Source: Planctomycetota bacterium (lineage in GTDB: Bacteria > Planctomycetota > UBA1135). From it: 7,748 bases of DNA. Each line of letters begins with the position of its first letter. Position 1 is the first letter of the stretch. Of this stretch, positions 6,488 through 7,748 are shown piece after piece. The notes beneath the pieces were generated by a model that was given only the letters and a program-made list of their open reading frames with translations, did not search any database and was not told the origin of the DNA. Location: the NCBI GenBank assembly GCA_003501525.1, contig DNPI01000168.1:1-7748 (forward strand), read 5' to 3'. The position numbers were made by a program, and so were the translations under genes.

Positions 6488-7314
6488 GTAGTGCCGAAGA
6501 AGTAGACGACCTCGTAGAAGAAGTTGAATACGCATGGCCTGATCTTCAGGTTGATGTTGATGAGGATGGTATTGCCAAGCTTGTCGTGAATCGACCAGAT
6601 GCTCTTAATGCCCTCAATGCTGAAGTAGTAGGTCAGTTGCGGGCGGCAATTGAAGAGCTGGCACTGGATGATGCGGTTCGAGCGATTGTTGTGACCGGCA
6701 GTGGTGAAAAAGCTTTTGTTGCAGGCGCTGACATCGCAGAAATGTCTGAATACGATGCTTTAGAAGCTCGTTCATTTAGTCATTTTGGGCAGGACATGCT
6801 CTCGGCGATTGAAGCGTGTCCGAAACTGGTTGTCGCCATGATTCAGGGCTATGCCTTGGGCGGAGGACTTGAATTAGCTCTCGCCTGTCATTTGCGTGTT
6901 GCTTCAACTTCTGCGCAGCTCGGTCTCCCTGAAGTTGGCCTTGGTTTAATCCCCGGGTTTGGCGGGACACAGCGTCTTTTGCGGATTGCTGGACCAAGCG
7001 TGGCGCGAGAGTGGATTTTGACTGGTGATCAGTTCCCGGCTTCGGAAGCATTACGGGTTGGTGTTGTTAATAGAGTGGTTGAGCCAGAGGCTCTTTGGGA
7101 TGAAGTGCGTGGTTTAGCCCTCAAAGTGGCTTCGCGCGGTCCGGTTGCGGTTCAGGCAGCCCTTGAGACTATTCGCAGAGGGCTTGAAGTCGGTCAATCG
7201 GAAGGCGAAAGCTTAGAAGCGGACTCGTTTGGAATGATGTTCTCAACTCGCGATATGAAGGAGGGAGTCCAGGCTTTTCTCGAAAAGCGGAAACCTGAGT
7301 TTGAAGGGCATTAA
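6484..7314 (+). CDS. Enoyl-CoA hydratase / crotonase-family protein
   Basis: This 276-aa crotonase-fold enzyme most likely adds water to 2-enoyl-CoA to give 3-hydroxyacyl-CoA (or the reverse), in the cytoplasm. After an acidic N-terminal extension (about 1-20, rich in Asp and Glu) come VNRPDALNALNAEVV (35-49), the oxyanion-hole segment AFVAGADIAEM (77-87), GYALGGGLELALAC (122-135), LGLPEVGLGLIPGFGGTQRL (146-165) and the C-terminal EGVQAFLEKRKPEF. Both glutamates needed for hydratase activity in rat enoyl-CoA hydratase (E144 and E164) have counterparts, E130 and E150, which favours a true hydratase over an isomerase or decarboxylase relative. The start at 6484 overlaps the cyclophilin stop, suggesting translational coupling. 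It lies between two thiolase genes, consistent with beta-oxidation or crotonyl-CoA/3-hydroxybutyryl-CoA metabolism. Chain-length preference cannot be judged. Confidence 0.94.
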   Translation: MSSAEEVDDLVEEVEYAWPDLQVDVDEDGIAKLVVNRPDALNALNAEVVGQLRAAIEELALDDAVRAIVVTGSGEKAFVAGADIAEMSEYDALEARSFSHFGQDMLSAIEACPKLVVAMIQGYALGGGLELALACHLRVASTSAQLGLPEVGLGLIPGFGGTQRLLRIAGPSVAREWILTGDQFPASEALRVGVVNRVVEPEALWDEVRGLALKVASRGPVAVQAALETIRRGLEVGQSEGESLEADSFGMMFSTRDMKEGVQAFLEKRKPEFEGH

Positions 7315-7317
7315 GGA

Positions 7318-7748
7318 ATGAACCTGAAAGAGAATTTAGTGATTGTCGGCGGAGCTCGAACCGCAATGACCGAATATGCGGGCACTCCGGGGTATGGCAT
7401 GTTTGCGGATACTGGGGCAAACCAACTTGGGGCTTATGCCATAGGTGCTGCTTTAGAGAGGGCCGGCGTTAACGCAGAACAGGTTGACCATGTTGTCATG
7501 GGTAATGCTTTGCAGACAGAAAAGGGCGCTATCTATGGAGCTCGCCATGCTGCATTACATGCTGGCATCCCGCACACCGTGCCTGCTCTTACGGTGAACC
7601 GTTTGTGCGGCTCAGGGATGCAGTCGATTGTTTCATCAGCTCAAATGCTGGAACTCGGCGAGGCTGAGGTTTGCGTTGCTGGTGGGATGGAGAATATGTC
7701 CCAAGCTCCTCACATATTGCGTGGTGGTCGAAGTGGCTTTCGCTTGGG
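7318..7748 (+). CDS. 3-ketoacyl-CoA thiolase (ACAA2-like), N-terminal part
   Basis: A second thiolase runs off the window after 143 codons, about a third of the usual length. It begins at ATG 7318, three bases after the hydratase stop; GAAGGG at 7303-7308, 9 bases upstream, is the nearest thing to a ribosome binding site in this operon. Recognisable parts are VIVGGARTAMTEY (8-20), MGNALQTEKGAIYGARHAAL (61-80), TVNRLCGSGMQSI (92-104) with the nucleophilic cysteine C97, and VAGGMENMSQAPH (120-132). The MGN-LQ...AIY-ARH...PALT-NRLCGSG pattern resembles mitochondrial-type 3-ketoacyl-CoA thiolase (ACAA2), a different subfamily from the thiolase heading the operon. With the hydratase immediately before it, cleavage of 3-ketoacyl-CoA in beta-oxidation is the likely role. 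The C-terminal His and Cys motifs are outside the window, so completeness cannot be checked. Confidence 0.93.
   Translation, partial: MNLKENLVIVGGARTAMTEYAGTPGYGMFADTGANQLGAYAIGAALERAGVNAEQVDHVVMGNALQTEKGAIYGARHAALHAGIPHTVPALTVNRLCGSGMQSIVSSAQMLELGEAEVCVAGGMENMSQAPHILRGGRSGFRL

Overview
The window is ordinary-looking, densely coded bacterial chromosome with eight protein genes, the first and last cut by the window edges. No RNA gene, insertion sequence, CRISPR array or long non-coding stretch is visible; the largest gap between genes is 83 bases. Base composition looks near-balanced and even throughout, with no sign of recent transfer. The host is a bacterium. The fused formiminotransferase-cyclodeaminase, the cyclophilin plus parvulin lipoprotein and the near-absence of Shine-Dalgarno sequences would fit a marine planctomycete-like lineage, but that placement is a guess from gene style and not shown by the sequence.

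Left part (1-3323): the tail of a GT4-type glycosyltransferase is followed by hutI (imidazolonepropionase, plus strand) and, facing it, a bifunctional formimidoyltransferase-cyclodeaminase (FTCD type, minus strand). HutI makes N-formimino-L-glutamate. FTCD moves the formimino group to tetrahydrofolate, releasing glutamate, then deaminates the product to 5,10-methenyl-tetrahydrofolate. The two genes are consecutive steps of histidine degradation by the folate-dependent route known from mammals. Histidase and urocanase are not in the window.

Divergent control region (3324-3383): only 60 bases separate FTCD from the thiolase gene on the other strand. They hold a perfect 7-base inverted repeat whose two arms each carry the -10-like hexamer TAGAAT, one facing each gene. 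This is the clearest regulatory candidate in the window.

Right part (3384-7748): a tight plus-strand operon runs thiolase, cyclophilin-parvulin lipoprotein, cytoplasmic-type cyclophilin, enoyl-CoA hydratase (crotonase), and a second thiolase that runs off the end. Two junctions are ATGA start-stop overlaps and the others are 30 and 3 bases. The thiolases and the crotonase point to short- or medium-chain acyl-CoA metabolism (beta-oxidation or acetoacetyl-CoA/crotonyl-CoA chemistry). The two related peptidyl-prolyl isomerase genes in the middle have no obvious link to that pathway and are the oddest part of the layout.

No wholly new system is evident. The points most worth a second look are the dual-isomerase lipoprotein, the symmetrical divergent promoter/operator and the isomerase pair inside the acyl-CoA operon.
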